64,000 nucleotides of DNA from Malania oleifera (lineage: Eukaryota; Streptophyta; Magnoliopsida; Santalales; Ximeniaceae), in assembly GCF_029873635.1 (NCBI RefSeq), contig NC_080428.1, forward strand, positions 68,443,601 to 68,507,600. The letters run 5' to 3'. Made by a program: the position numbers and the translations under genes. Shown in pieces: positions 47,301-58,775 of this stretch (the first letter of the stretch is position 1; each line of letters starts with the position of its first letter). Below the pieces are notes generated by a model, which was not told the origin of the DNA, made no database searches, and saw only the letters and a list, made by a program, of their open reading frames with translations.

Positions 47301-48234
47301 ATATATGTAGCGATCCGGACCTATAAATAATTTTATACAGCGGAAAACCTCAGATACAAATTATACCAGAGTACTAAATAATCTTATCACAACAATATCT
47401 CCAATATCAAATTAAATACATCCTTAAAGATTCAAAGATATACCAAATATAACAAATTTAACATTTAATCAAAACTGCTCTTTCTAATCCCACCCACGCT
47501 TCCATTACGTTATTCTAATTTTGGCTATGCTTCTCAAGGTATCTGAAATGTATAATAATAATTGGGCGAGATACCTCTTAGTAAGTAAGGACTAGATTAT
47601 TATCAATGTGTGGCTAAAATAAATTTTAGTGTAAAAAAAATAAGTTAATAATAATTTGACTTTAATAAAAATTGCATTTGAATAATTGTGTATCAATTAT
47701 GTAAAATTAAACATACTTTCTTTCAAATCATAATTTAGGTCTAATTGTTGGTCTTATAAGGCTTAAAATCTTGTTTTGATGATAACAAATGAGATGAACT
47801 TAACATATTTGTTAAAGTGATGATGTTTCAGAATTGCTTAGAGCGCAACGTTCAAAAGCTTCAATAGTTATAAAGGATCAAGACCATTAAAGTTATATTC
47901 ATACTTAAAGAGATTCAAAGGAATCTCAAAGTAACAACAAAATGATTAAAGGATGAGGAATCTAAAGCTAACTCAAGCTAAAGTCTAAGGAAACTCAAAG
48001 TGACCATATCATGGAAGACTTCAAGCTTAGAGTGTAGGGCTTTAGGATATACAATGTAAGTACTTCATATTAAAATACCATGAGAAAATATTTTGAAGCT
48101 CATTAAGGGTATTATGGACTTAGAGACCTAATTTTGAAAACTTTGGAAAATGTTTTAATAAGTAATTAAAGCAAGAGAGCAAGGAGTGTTTGAAAAATAA
48201 ACTGAAAAATCATATTTTTGTCTGTCTAGATAAC

Positions 48235-48420
48235 TGAAGGTTCACGTCAGACGTTTGAAGAATTTCCTCAGACGGCTGAAGATTTTATTCAGACGGCTGA
48301 AGAATTTCTTAAACAGATTCTAAAGAGGTAGTATACCTTCAGACGTCTGAATTGGATCCTTAAACGACTGAAGTGTCACCTCAGACGTCTGAACAGGATC
48401 TTCAAATGGCTAACTCTGTA
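48235..48420. repeat. TTCAGACGTCTGAA-type palindrome array
   Basis: Eight variants, for example CTTCAGACGTCTGAA near 48338 and CTCAGACGTCTGAA near 48380, with others of the type TTCAGACGGCTGAAG. It ends about 200 bp before the TATA box at 48616. Confidence 0.85.
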
Positions 48421-48615
48421 TCAGTTCAAATTTTTCAGAGTTTTTTAACTGTTGAGACGATTGAGCCCGAAGGCCTAGATGATTGCACACTGTTAACAAC
48501 TAAAAAAATTTAAATTGTTTGAATTTAAAAATAAGTTTCTTGTGCCCCAAATTTTATGGAAACTTGGGAAATACTCCAAGTAATCTTGGCCAACACGAAA
48601 ATACGTTTATTAGCC

Positions 48616-48623
48616 TATAAATA
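48616..48623 (+). promoter_or_regulatory. TATA box of the copia-like solo LTR
   Basis: TATAAATA downstream of the palindrome array; a matching TATA (minus) lies near 11950 in the sister LTR. Confidence 0.55.
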
Positions 48624-50922
48624 CATATGTTTGGAAGATCAAATTAACCAAGAAATTGAAAACTCTCACAAAAGTTGAAAGCTCTCTAAATTCTCTCTTG
48701 CTCTCACTCTTGCTGATCTGATTTGCTAAAAATCCCTGAAGTACTGATCATCCTTCTCTAGTGTTCTAAGTTCTTAATTCTCATTTGAAAGAGATATTGG
48801 TGAAATCACTATTGAGCTTCAATCTAAATTCTTTTGATATTTTACATTGAAGTATATCGTGCCGAAATTGTACTAACTTACTCTTTTTGAGAGTGTTTTC
48901 TGTACACTGAAATTCTTTTTGATTCTCTTGTAGATTGTGACCAGTCCAACATATTTGGATCATTGAACCAAGCGAGGGGATATCGCTTGGAGAGGTGACT
49001 ACTCTAACTTATTGAATGAGTATTGAGCGTGGGGTATCACTTGTAACGGTGTTGTTCCGCCTGGAAAGGAACTAATTTAGTAGAATCCTTTGGTGGTTTG
49101 CCAAAGACGAGGACGTAGGCTGGGGATAAGTCAAACCTCGTAAAAATTATGGTGTCAATCTCTTTCCCTTTACTCTTTTTAATTTTCAGTATACATATAA
49201 ATAACATGGATGTTTTAAATTCTTAATCATAAATATTACAAAGTTTAGAAATTAAAAAAATTGAAGTTTAAATTATTTTTGGGCTTGCAGAAACCAAAAG
49301 GGAGTACATTGGTTGATGAATACTTTATGAAAATCGTAAGGAAGTACGTTGATTGGTTAACACCCAAAGACTCTTTAACTAAAAGTTTATTTAAAGTCTA
49401 ACCTTTTGGAAAGAGTGTTAGATTTTATATTGCACTTCATTTTAAGGAAGCAAATTCATTAATATAGGGCTTTATATCAGTAAACTAACTTTACTTTAAC
49501 TGATTGAATCAAAATCATATATACAGGATTACAAACAAACAAAAACTAAATTCTTGTGAAAAGCTGAATCTTATATCTTAGTTTGGATATCGTGGTTGAT
49601 TGGATATTTGATTGGTTGATTAAGTTTTATTTTATTGTGTGGTTGTGGATTGAATAAAGACTTAAAGCTTTTGTTTTAAGTTTGATAAATAAACAAGAGG
49701 TAAAGAATTTTGTAAAAGGATTTAAAAGAAATTTTAATAAACCAATTCACCCCCCCCCCCTCTTGGGACTATACCTTTGTTATCACTAATAAATGACACT
49801 AATCACATAAATATTTAAATATGTTTAAAAGATTCTCTTTTGGCCCATGCATGTCATGTTTAACTCCCATGACTGGGTTGTGCGTTCCGAAGACTGAACT
49901 TAACTTGATTGGCCGACCAAAGTTAAATCAAAATATTATATTTGTAAGTACGATTTGCTCATCACATCCTAGTCTAAAAATAGGTGTGTGTAACCCTACT
50001 TAGGTCAAATCGACTATCCATTGCCAACACTTTCACAACAGTGTGGTTGTACTCATATTCCTCTGTAACTACGGTATCGAGCATTCATCACATTCAAACC
50101 ATCAGGGTTCTTAAAACATATAAATATAATTTATGCAATAAAAACATTATCATAATCTCATCATTTTTCCTAGTAAACAATTGGTAAATAAATCTCATCA
50201 TTATTCACAATCAAACACGAAATAAGCATAATCCCGCATAAAATCCCAAACTTGCTCATTATTCGCAATCAAATAGGTAATAGATAAATCATCGTAAAAA
50301 TCTCATCATTTTCTCATAATAAAATTTTTAATAATCCTCATCATTATTCTCAATCAACCACGTAATAAATATAACACCGTAAAATTCACAATCTTACTCA
50401 ATTATGCAATAAAATAAAGTAAACTCATATCACACAATTTATATAATAATTATAATTTCATAATTTGCCTGTGAAATTCTTATATATATATATATATTTA
50501 TATTGGTGGATTTAAATAAAAATGCAGGTATGATCAACTCCCTATATTTAAATTTAATCCCCAATCCATTTTGAAAAACCCAAATAGGATTAAATCCTCG
50601 CAGTATAATTTAATTCAAGCATATGGATATAATTAAAATAAAAATAATCAATATAAATTAGAGATATTTTAAAATGAAATCTGACATAATTTAACTCACT
50701 TACCTTAACTCTGAAGTGGTGTCTACGGCGTGCAAAAGACGAAATTTTTTCGGTTAAATCTTTGAAGAACGGAACTGGGACTCAAGAATGATGTTCGTTC
50801 TTCAATTTCACAGAGAAACAGAAACAGAACCCAGAGGTCATCAAGGAGATGGAAAAGAAAGTGAGAGAGAGAGATGGGATTGTCGGGGGTTAACTTCCTG
50901 AAGGATCAAGAAGTTCCTGATC

Positions 50923-50963
<41 letters not shown>

Positions 50964-51106
50964 TATTATTATATTATATGATATTAATATATTATTATAT
51001 TATTATATTATATTATATTTATTATTTAATTAATAATCATTATTATTATTATTTATTTATTTATTTACACTTATATGCATATTATTTTTGGAGTCGTTAC
51101 AATATA

Positions 51107-52480
51107 TATGTGTGTGTACATAGGCATGTATATGTATATGTTAAAAAAATTAGGTGACAATAACCTTCGAACAATAGAAAATTTAAAATATTTTTTGTGC
51201 AAGTAGCTAATTTAAGAGTTTGTCGTACATTGGACTTGCATAATACTTTTAAAAGTGGGGATTGGGGAATGATTAATCCTCAATCCTTTTATATGGTCTT
51301 ATTACATTTTTGGAGTTAAAATGACTTCTTATTTTTTTCCTTCCTTTATCTTTTAAGGGTGGTGGCAAAAGTAAAGGTGCTTACTATAAAATTTAGAGAA
51401 TCTTGTTTGATGCTTTTAAAGCCATACTTCAATATTGAATTCAAAAAATTAATAAAAGAATGAAGTCCTAACGGAAGTTCTAAGGTATAAAAATTAGTTG
51501 ATTGACACATGGAAGAAAAAAGAGCCTCATTCATATTTTTTGGATAGAAAAAGAATTTCATTACTCATAAAAGAAGAATATACAATGATGAGAATAAGAA
51601 ATCTTCAAATTGAGAAATAAAGAATACAATTAAAACAATTATGCCCCGTCGTCTTATTACACATGCTCAAAATATGTATCCTTAAATATTCGACCTAAAA
51701 AGGCAACTAAGAAGGCAAGTTCCTCCTATGAAAACTTCACGAATTTTGCTTCAACCAAATCTTTTAGTGCATAAGTGCGAAGAGCACATCGTGATCAATT
51801 AACGTCAGTGTCTACCAAAAAAAAAAGTCGCCTTTCATTTCAAAGATCTCGAAAAATGTAAGGCAATCAAGGAGAAAGAATGATTGATCCAAAAAAAAAG
51901 AACAAAGCCCACAAATCTTTGAACCTCTTTTTTGGTTTTTATACCACTCCAAAATCTTCAGGCACCTGAGACAAGTCCCAAAGGGTCGTCAACAGTGACA
52001 TGGGTAACTTTCAAATGAACAACCTGCATGCAGCTTGGCTAAAAAGGGGGAAAGAAAAGTATACATATTGTGCATGAGGACATCAATCTGAGAGTCGCAG
52101 CCAGCTCAATAGCCACCAGCATTCCGACAAAATTGTGTTTTATGAGAGGATGGGAGTTAGGAGGAGAAGGGAATAGGATAGATGGAGGGCTAAAATATTG
52201 GAGGGTAAGCCATCAAGGTCAGGAGGGGGCACAGGTGGCAAAGCACGTGATTTACCCAACAAGCATTTGGAAAGGGATCCCTTCAATTGAAGGGGTGGTG
52301 GTGGTAGTGGCTGTCATTGTTGGGTTGATGTGATGTGCTGATACAGTAGTTTCTACTTGGCATTTTGGGCCCATTCATTAAATACAATCTAGGACCCCCA
52401 CTGCACTTCCTATGAAGCGCCTTAATTAATTGGGACATATTAATTTCACTGCCCCACATTCAAACCCATCAAAGATATGA
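51107..52480. other. AT-rich intergenic DNA, no recognised gene
   Basis: An 87-codon open frame at 52070-52333 (plus) has no recognisable domain and is low-complexity at its end (a run of Val). 51640-52030 may hold a badly decayed coding remnant, but no motif could be read. Confidence 0.3.
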
Positions 52481-52639
52481 AACCCAAATAATTTTTACAT
52501 ACCATAAAGTCGTAGTTTTGTAAAATTAAATCTAACCCAAATAACTTTTACTTACCATAAACTTGTAGTTTTGCAAAATTAAATCTAACCCGAGTAACTT
52601 TTACTTACCATAAAGTTGTAGTTTTGCAAAATTAAATAT
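52481..52639. repeat. Three tandem copies of a 53-bp unit
   Basis: The units begin at 52481, 52534 and 52587, each with 'CATAAA.TTGTAGTTTTG.A' and 'AAATTAAAT'. They differ at a handful of positions. Confidence 0.9.
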
Positions 52640-53133
52640 GACTAATATGTATTTTTTGAGATTTTCTTTTAATATCAATAACGTAAATTAAAATTTATGA
52701 CTTCTAATAAAAAAAAAAAAATTGAGAGTGTGTTTGTTTAGGAGATTAAGAGTAATTGATTAGACTTCAACTCTTTATAACTAATGATATTTCAATTAAA
52801 ATATTAGACTAGAAAGTTAAGGAGGTTTCTTGATTAATTAGCTCATGTGCATGGGTTCATTTAGAAAAACTAATTGTCCTCCATGCAAGATATTAGCAGT
52901 TGAATGATCTCAAGTTAGGGTTATGCGTTGATGTGAGGCTCTAAGGCAATAATGTGGGTCTCATGCCACTTTAACGAATTCAAACACTAACATTAACACT
53001 TCATGATAATTAGTGCGATTCAAATTTTATATGAAAGGACCATTTTTCCTAATTCTAAAGATTTTCTTAGAACTAATTGGTTCCATTCCATCCACTCACC
53101 TCACATGATTAACTCAAATTAAGATATAGGTTA
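52640..53133. other. AT-rich spacer
   Basis: No gene recognised; it leads into the tandem-duplicated segment at 53134. Confidence 0.35.
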
Positions 53134-53310
53134 TCACATGAATAGGATATACCAAGAAACTATGCACATAGTAAATTGGCGGTCAAACTTTCTTTTTTCT
53201 CTCACAATTATTCATAGGGTACTTTTGAGATTATTGGTAGATGATTTAGGAAAAATATTATGTATCCCCAAAAAATTTTATATATGTTATAATTTATTTC
53301 TTGTTTTTTA

Positions 53311-53670
53311 TGTTATGCTGGAGCCAGGAGACTCGTAAGCTGAGCTGGAGACGCGTGAGATGCAAGCTAGAAATGTTATCCGGGCCATTTAATTTTGATG
53401 AATGAAATTTCTCAAATCTAATTCATTGTAATTTATTATAATTGATTCCAAGCTACCTATAAATAGAGGGGTTGTGGACACATGAAAATACAGAGAAAAT
53501 AGAGGAAGAAGAGAGTGTGAGGAAGAGGAAGAGAGGCCTGAAAGAATTGTATTTTCTTTCCCAGCGGTTTAAATGAATTGCGGTGTGCTCCGTGGACGTA
53601 GGTCGATCTTGGCCGAACCACATAAATTTCTAGTGTCCCTATTTTTCTAGTAGCTCATAGGGTCCTAACA
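53311..53670 (+). repeat. 5' LTR of the copia element
   Basis: Starts TGTTATGCTGGAGCC and ends GGTCCTAACA; TATAAATA at 53458-53465. It is about 92 percent identical by eye to 58396-58775. Confidence 0.95.
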
Positions 53671-53672
53671 AG

Positions 53673-53683
53673 TGGTATTAGAG
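53673..53683 (+). other. Primer-binding site of the copia element
   Basis: TGGTATTAGAG, one change from the initiator-Met complement TGGTATCAGAG, two bases after the LTR. Confidence 0.9.
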
Positions 53684-54399
53684 ACCGGTTAGAGCAGAAA
53701 GGTCAGATTGAAGTTTTTCACTGAAATCATAGCTCTGTCCAGTGGCTCGAAATTGAATTTTGAGGCCACCATCACGTTCACCTCACCGAGACAAAGCCAA
53801 CAGTGCAAGCCAGAGCTCGAAAGAAGTTCAAACGGAGGCACACGCGCCAACACGCGCTTTGCCAAAGTAGTATGCCTCATCACGCGCCGATGAGTTACCG
53901 GCCACACACCCTGCTAGCGCACCATGCGTCTTCCTCCCCCGGCCACCTCGACCCAACCCGACAATCCTCGACCTGAACTAGAAGCCCGCTCCAGAATCGG
54001 TCTGCACCTGACCCAGATCTATATCAAACCTGGACAAACCCGACGCCCACTCCAGACTCGGCCACATCAGCGGCATCCTGTCAGTGCATGCAGCGTCAGC
54101 GTTGAGTCAGATGCCACGTCATCTGCCACGTCAGCTCCGCATCGGCAAGTGGGCCCCAGTGACACGTCAGCGAGTGGGCCCCACAACGACATGTTAGCAC
54201 TGCCACATCAGCAAGTGGGGGTCCGCGGTGCCACATCAACATTGTTGACTAGGTTTGACCTGATCTTTGAATGGGCTTTTCAGAGTCATTTTGGGTCTAT
54301 TTTTCGAACAACTTGAACCATTTCTAAGTTTTTCAACCATTATGGATCCAACCGTGATATCTATTTGAGCTAATTCTATCTCTAAACAAGTAAATCGAG
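53684..54399 (+). other. GC-rich untranslated leader of the copia element
   Basis: It is much richer in GC than its neighbourhood and contains CACGTCAGC/CACATCAGCAAGTGGG-type repeats (54090-54240). It carries an open frame of 130 codons at 53924-54316 that shows no known domain. The high GC content alone makes such a frame likely. Confidence 0.6.
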
Positions 54400-55200
54400 A
54401 TGTCAAACGAAATGAACTCAAAGATCGAAATGTTTAACGACCACAATTTCAGTTTCTAGAAGATGTAGATTGAAGATTATTTGTTTGGAAATGAGTTGCA
54501 ATTACCACTGAAGGGTAAGCCAGCATCTATGAATGAGGACAAGTGGGAGTTTCTTGATCGTAAAGCTCTCGGAGCCATCAGAATGACGTTGTCAAAGTCT
54601 GTGACATTCAATATCAAGCATATATCGTCTACCAAGTATTTGATGGATGTGTTTTCTAATATGTACGAGTAGCCGTCGGCCACTAACAAGGTACATCTTA
54701 TGAAAATATTATTTACTATGACCATGTCTTTAAGTGAAAGTTTTAGCAAACATTTGAATAATTTCAACGAGTTGTCGAATTAACTCGCCTCAGTTAGGAT
54801 TTTATTTGATAATGAGATTCATGTCCTACTGATTCTTAGTCAGTTGCCTGAAAGTTGGAATGGTGTTGTTACTGCAATCCGTAGCTCTGCAGGGAAATTA
54901 AAGCTTATGTACGATGAGATTGTCCGCATGATTTTAATGGAAAAAATCAGAATGTAGTCAAGCCATGGTTCCACTTCGAGTTCAGCCTTGAACATGGAAA
55001 GTCAAGGTAGAGGAAACAGGCATGGACGATCAAACAACCGCGGCATATCTAGGCCCAAGCGATCTAAATCCAGAAATCCCAGAGGTTCTTAAGACATAGG
55101 TTCCCAAGGCGCAAAAATCATTGAGTGCTGGAACTATAGAAATATTTGTCATTACAAGAACCAGTGCAAAAGTCTGAAGAAAGAATATGAGACGAGGGCG
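54400..55200 (+). pseudogene. Copia gag (broken)
   Basis: Gag forms the particle shell. A likely ATG at 54400 gives 'MSNEMNSKIEMFNDHNFSF', then TAG and another TAG where the family has Trp and Gln. Later parts read 'IEDYLFGNELQLPLKGKPAS', 'ALGAIRMTLSKSV', 'MYE' (stop) and 'NKVHLMKILF'. A zinc knuckle at 55126-55167 reads 'CWNYRNICHYKNQC', in which the second Cys of CX2CX4HX4C is Tyr. At least five in-frame stops. Confidence 0.85.
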
Positions 55201-56330
55201 AAGACAGAAATAAATGTTGCTTTAGAAAATGATGATATGTTGATATGCTCTTTGGAGAGCAAAAAGGAGTCTTGGGTATTAGACTCTGGAGTTTCATTCC
55301 ATGCCACTTGCAGCAAAGATTGCCTAGAAAAGTATACATCGGGTAATTTTGGTAAAGTATATCTTGGCAATGATCAACCTTGCGACATTATCGGCAAGAG
55401 GACGGTGAAGATCAAAATGAATGGGTCAGTATGGAAACTGAGAGATGGCAAGTATATTCTAGACCTAAGGAAGAACTTGATCTCATTTGGTCGATTGACA
55501 GATGAAGGATATAACACAACTTTCATTGGTGATGAATAGAAGATTTCAAAGGGTGCACTAACGATTGCACGAGGTAAGAAAAGTGGTACTCTTTATGTAA
55601 CTCCTAATGCATGCATGTCTATTACAGTTGTTACAAGAAATGATGATAGCAATATATATCATCAATGACTCGGACACCTGAGTGAGAAGGGACTCAGGGT
55701 GATGCACTCAAAGGGTAATTTGAGTGATTTACAGTCGGTGGGGATTGACATATGTGAGGATTGCATATTTAGGAAATAGAATAGGGTCAGTTTCTAGACA
55801 AACATCAATACCCCCAAAGAGGGAGAGACTTGAGCTAGTCCATTCGGATGTATGGGGACCAATAACCATTTCATCCACAGGTAGGAAGCATTACTTCATA
55901 ATATTTATTGATGATCATTCATGGAAGGTATGGGTTTACTTCCTGAAATATAAATCTAATGTTTTTTATGCTTTTAAAATTTGGAAAGCAATGGTAGAAA
56001 ACGGAACTGGTTTGAAAATCAAGAAGCTGAGATCAAATAGCGGTGGTGAGTATGTTGACACCGAGTTCAAGAAATTCTGCTATTAGCATGGTATCAGAAT
56101 AGAAAGAACTATGTTAGGTGCGCCTCAACACAACGGCGTAGCTGAGCGGATGAACAAAACGTTGATAGAAATGGTCAGAAGCATGCGTATGCCATCAGGC
56201 TTACAAAAAATGTTTTGGGCAGAAGCAGTTAACACAACAGCTTATTTGATTAATAGGAGTCCATTAGTATAGGAGTCCATTAGTACCATTGGACTATAAT
56301 CTACCAGAAGAAGTATAGAGTAATAAAGAG
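55201..56330 (+). pseudogene. Copia protease and integrase (broken)
   Basis: The protease active site is 'SWVLDSGVSFHATCS' (Asp at 55282-55284; the family has DSGAS). The integrase zinc motif 'HQ*LGHLSEKG' with 'ICEDC' lies at about 55660-55770 with TGA in place of one residue. The catalytic core starts 'LELVHSDVWGPITISSTG' (Asp near 55847) and has 'LRSNSGGEYV' (about 56029-56058), where the usual second catalytic Asp of 'RSDNGGE' is Asn. 'GAPQHNGVAERMN' (about 56120-56157) holds the third acidic residue. A 16-bp direct duplication at 56255-56286 shifts the frame after 'LINRSPLV'. Confidence 0.88.
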
Positions 56331-56853
56331 GTAAGACTTTCAAATTTGAGAGTTTTTGGTTGTGTTGCATATGTACATATCAGTGATTATGTAAGGAATA
56401 AGGTGGATCCGAAATCCTGGAAATGCACTTTCATCGGTTATGGTGGAGATGAATATGCGTATCACATTTGGGATGATGAAAACAAAAAAGGTGATTAGAA
56501 GCAGAGATGTGATTTTTTATGAAAAGATGATGTACAAAGATAGACACACAACAGAATCTACAGAGTCTGAAACAACCTTTGTAGATGTGGATGATGTTTT
56601 AGAAGGTGTAAAGACACATCAGCGGAACACCGAGAATCCTCAGCATAATATTGAGAATCCTCAGGCAGAGGAACCTGTGGAGTAGATTGTTGCACCACCA
56701 CCCCCTACTCCAGCACCAGAGTTTAGGAGATCTTCTCAATAGCATGTACCAAACAAAAGGTATGTGAATCATTTACTTCTTATAAATAGAGGAAAACCTG
56801 AATGCTATGTTGAAGCATGTTAGGCAAGAGATTCAAGCAAGTGGGAGCTTGCA
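56331..56853 (+). pseudogene. Copia integrase C terminus to RT linker (broken)
   Basis: Reads 'VRLSNLRVFGCVAYVHISD' and 'KSWKCTFIGYGGDEYAYHIW', the usual conserved GKGY-like end of copia integrase, then a Glu-rich linker (56440-56685) with 'TTFVDVDDVLEGVKTHQRN'. Stops at 56683 and in the stretch 56700-56850. Confidence 0.75.
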
Positions 56854-57690
56854 TTGAAAAACAAGATGAAGTCTATAAACTCCAACAAAACATGGGAACT
56901 AGCTAAGATGCCCAATGGTAAGAAGGCTATTCACAACAAATGGGTGTACAAGATCAAAGAAGAGCATGATGGATCCAAGGGGTATAAAGCTCGGTTAGCA
57001 GTCAAAGGTTTTGAACAAAAGGAAGGAATTGATTACACTGATATTTTTGCACCCGTTGTCAAGCTGACAACCATCAGATCTTTCTTAAGTATTATTGCCT
57101 CAGAGGGTTTACATCTTGAGCAGTTGGACGTGAAGACGACATTTCTTCACGGTGATCTTAATGAGGAAATTTATATGCAACAGCGAGAAGGTTTTTCAGT
57201 TAAAGGAAAAGAGAATCTTGTATGCAAATTGAAGAAGAGTTTGTATAGTCTCAAACAAGCTCCTAGGCAGTGGTACCAGAAATTGATAGTTGTATGCAGA
57301 GGAACAATTTTTAGAAGTGTAATGCCGACCACTATTGCTACTTCAAAAGGTATCGTACTAGCTATATTATCCTACTGTTATATGTTGATGATATGCTAGT
57401 TGCAGGATCAGATATAGAAGAGATCAGAAAAATTGAAGCAGCAATTTTTAGAGGAATTTGATATGAGATACTTGGGGATCTCTAGAGATAAGCAACAAGG
57501 AACGTTGCGGTTATCTCAGTCAGAGTACATCAACCGTGTTTTACAGAGGTTCAACATGAGCAGTGCTAAAGTTGTAAATACACCATTGGCAGGTCACTTC
57601 CGTCTCTCTAAGGATCAATCTCCCTAAAAAGATGAAGAAAAAGACTTCATGACTAAGGTACCATATGCCTCAGTTGTTGGAAGTCTCATG
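56854..57690 (+). pseudogene. Copia reverse transcriptase (broken)
   Basis: RT copies the RNA into cDNA. 56854-57285 is open and reads 'TWELAKMPNGKKAIHNKWVY', 'YKARLAVKGFEQKEGIDYTD', 'APVVKLTTIRSFLSIIASEG' and 'LKKSLYSLKQAPRQWYQKL'. A frameshift follows. The catalytic 'YVDDML' is at 57381-57398 in the shifted frame. 57433-57627 continues 'LEEFDMRYLGISRDKQQGTL' and 'YINRVLQRFNM'. The active-site Asp pair is intact, but the polypeptide is not continuous. Confidence 0.93.
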
Positions 57691-58319
57691 TATGCTATGG
57701 TTGATACCAAACCAGATATTGGCCAAGCAGTGGGAGCTGTCAGCAGGTATATGTCAAATTCAAGAAAGACACACACTAGGAAGCAGTGAAGTGGATTTTG
57801 AGATATCTACGTGGAGCTATCGATAAGTGCCTATGTTTCAGCCAAAGCGTTTTGAAAATCCAAGGGTTTGTAGATACTGATTTTGCAGATGAAATTGATC
57901 ATTGCAAAAGCACCACCGGATATATATTAACTGTTGGCACAACAACTGTTAGTTGGATGTCACAGATACAGAAGATTGTTATTCTATCCACTACAAAAGA
58001 TGAGTATGTAGCAGTGACAGAAGCCAGTAAAGAGATGATTTGGCTTTAGGGTTTGTTAACGGAACTTGGATTAAAGCAGGAGAGGAATGTTTTGTACAGT
58101 GACAATCAAAGTGCAATACATCTGGTAAAGAACTTCGCATTTCATTCTAGAACTAAACATATTGGATTGCGTTATCATTTCACCAGATCTCTTATAGAGG
58201 ACGGCGTTTTGACACTTGAAAAAATCCAAGGTAGCAGAAATCCTACAGATATATTAACTAAGGTGGTGACTACAGAGAAGCTGAAGTTGTGCTCAACTTC
58301 AGTTGGTCTTCATGCCTGA
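57691..58319 (+). pseudogene. Copia RNase H (broken)
   Basis: 57786-58049 reads 'MKWILRYLRGAIDKCLCFSQ' and 'IQGFVDTDFADEIDHCKSTT', then 'VILSTTKDEYVAVTEASKEM'. After a TAG (about 58048) it continues with 'SDNQSAIHLVKNFAFHSRTK' and 'GSRNPTDILTKVVTTEKLKL', ending at a TGA at 58317-58319. Catalytic-type Asp residues ('VDTDFADE', 'SDNQSA') are preserved. Confidence 0.9.
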
Positions 58320-58384
58320 AGACATATTTTGAACACATCATTTATTCATATACTGATACGGGTTGAGGAGGCGTCTCCGTCTCC

Positions 58385-58395
58385 GAGTGGGAGAT
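58385..58395 (+). other. Polypurine tract of the copia element
   Basis: GAGTGGGAGAT directly before the 3' LTR start TGTTATACTGG. Confidence 0.9.
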
Positions 58396-58775
58396 TGTTA
58401 TACTGGAGCCAAGAGACACATGAGTTGAGCTAGAGACGTGTGAGCTGAGTTAGAAATGCATGAGATGCAAGCTGGAAATGTTATCCGGGCCATTTAATTT
58501 TGATGAATGAAATTTCTCAAATCTAATTCGTTGTAATTTATTATAATTGATTCCAAGCTACCTATATATAGAAGAGCTGTGGACACATGAAAATACAGAG
58601 AAAAGAGAGGAAGAAGAGAGTGTGAGGAAGAGGAAGAGAGGCCTGAGAGAGTTGTATATTCTTTCTCGGCGGTTTAAGTGAATTGTGGTGTGCTCCGTGG
58701 ACATAAGTCGATCTTGACCGAACCACGTAAATTTTTAGTGTCCTAATTTTTCTAGTTGCTCACATGGTCCTAACA
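58396..58775 (+). repeat. 3' LTR of the copia element
   Basis: Starts TGTTATACTGGAGCC and ends GGTCCTAACA. The TATA box is changed to CTATATATAG (about 58562). Confidence 0.95.

Larger units (their letters stand above)
47746..49785 (+). mobile_element. Copia-like solo LTR (2.04 kb)
   Basis: It starts TGTTGGTCTTATAAGGC and ends TTTGTTATCA, with the perfect target duplication CTAAT (47741-47745 and 49786-49790). The start holds 'CTTGTTTTGATGATAACAAA'. A palindrome array (48235-48420) is upstream of a TATA box (48616-48623); near the end is 'CCAATTCACCCCCCCCCCCC'. It is on the plus strand and defines the family ends best. Confidence 0.88.
47306..51101 (-). mobile_element. Gypsy-type solo LTR, interrupted by a copia-like solo LTR
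   Basis: It starts TGTAGCGATCCG and ends GGAGTCGTTACA, with the perfect (low-complexity) duplication ATATA (47301-47305 and 51102-51106). Net length is about 1.75 kb. Family blocks: 'CAGCGGAAAACCTCAG' near 47338, 'AGATACCTCTTAGTAAG' near 47570 and 'GGGTTGTGCGTTCCGAAG' near 49875. It ends with AT-rich sequence including (TA)n at 50928-50956. No palindrome array was seen. Confidence 0.78.
53311..58775 (+). mobile_element. Ty1/copia element, near full-length but decayed (Tork/Tnt1-type)
   Basis: It is flanked by the perfect target duplication TTTTA (53306-53310 and 58776-58780). LTRs of 360 and 380 bp, primer-binding site, leader, gag, protease, integrase, RT, RNase H and polypurine tract are in copia order. 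The 3' LTR has about 20 bp more in the 'GAGACG..GAGCTGAG' part than the 5' LTR. Many stops and frameshifts interrupt the coding region. Motif style is closest to the Tnt1/Tork group. Confidence 0.95.

Noticed and set aside
52070-52333. 87-codon plus-strand open frame
   Set aside because: No domain, ends in a simple Val run, no promoter or homology evidence; it could be chance.
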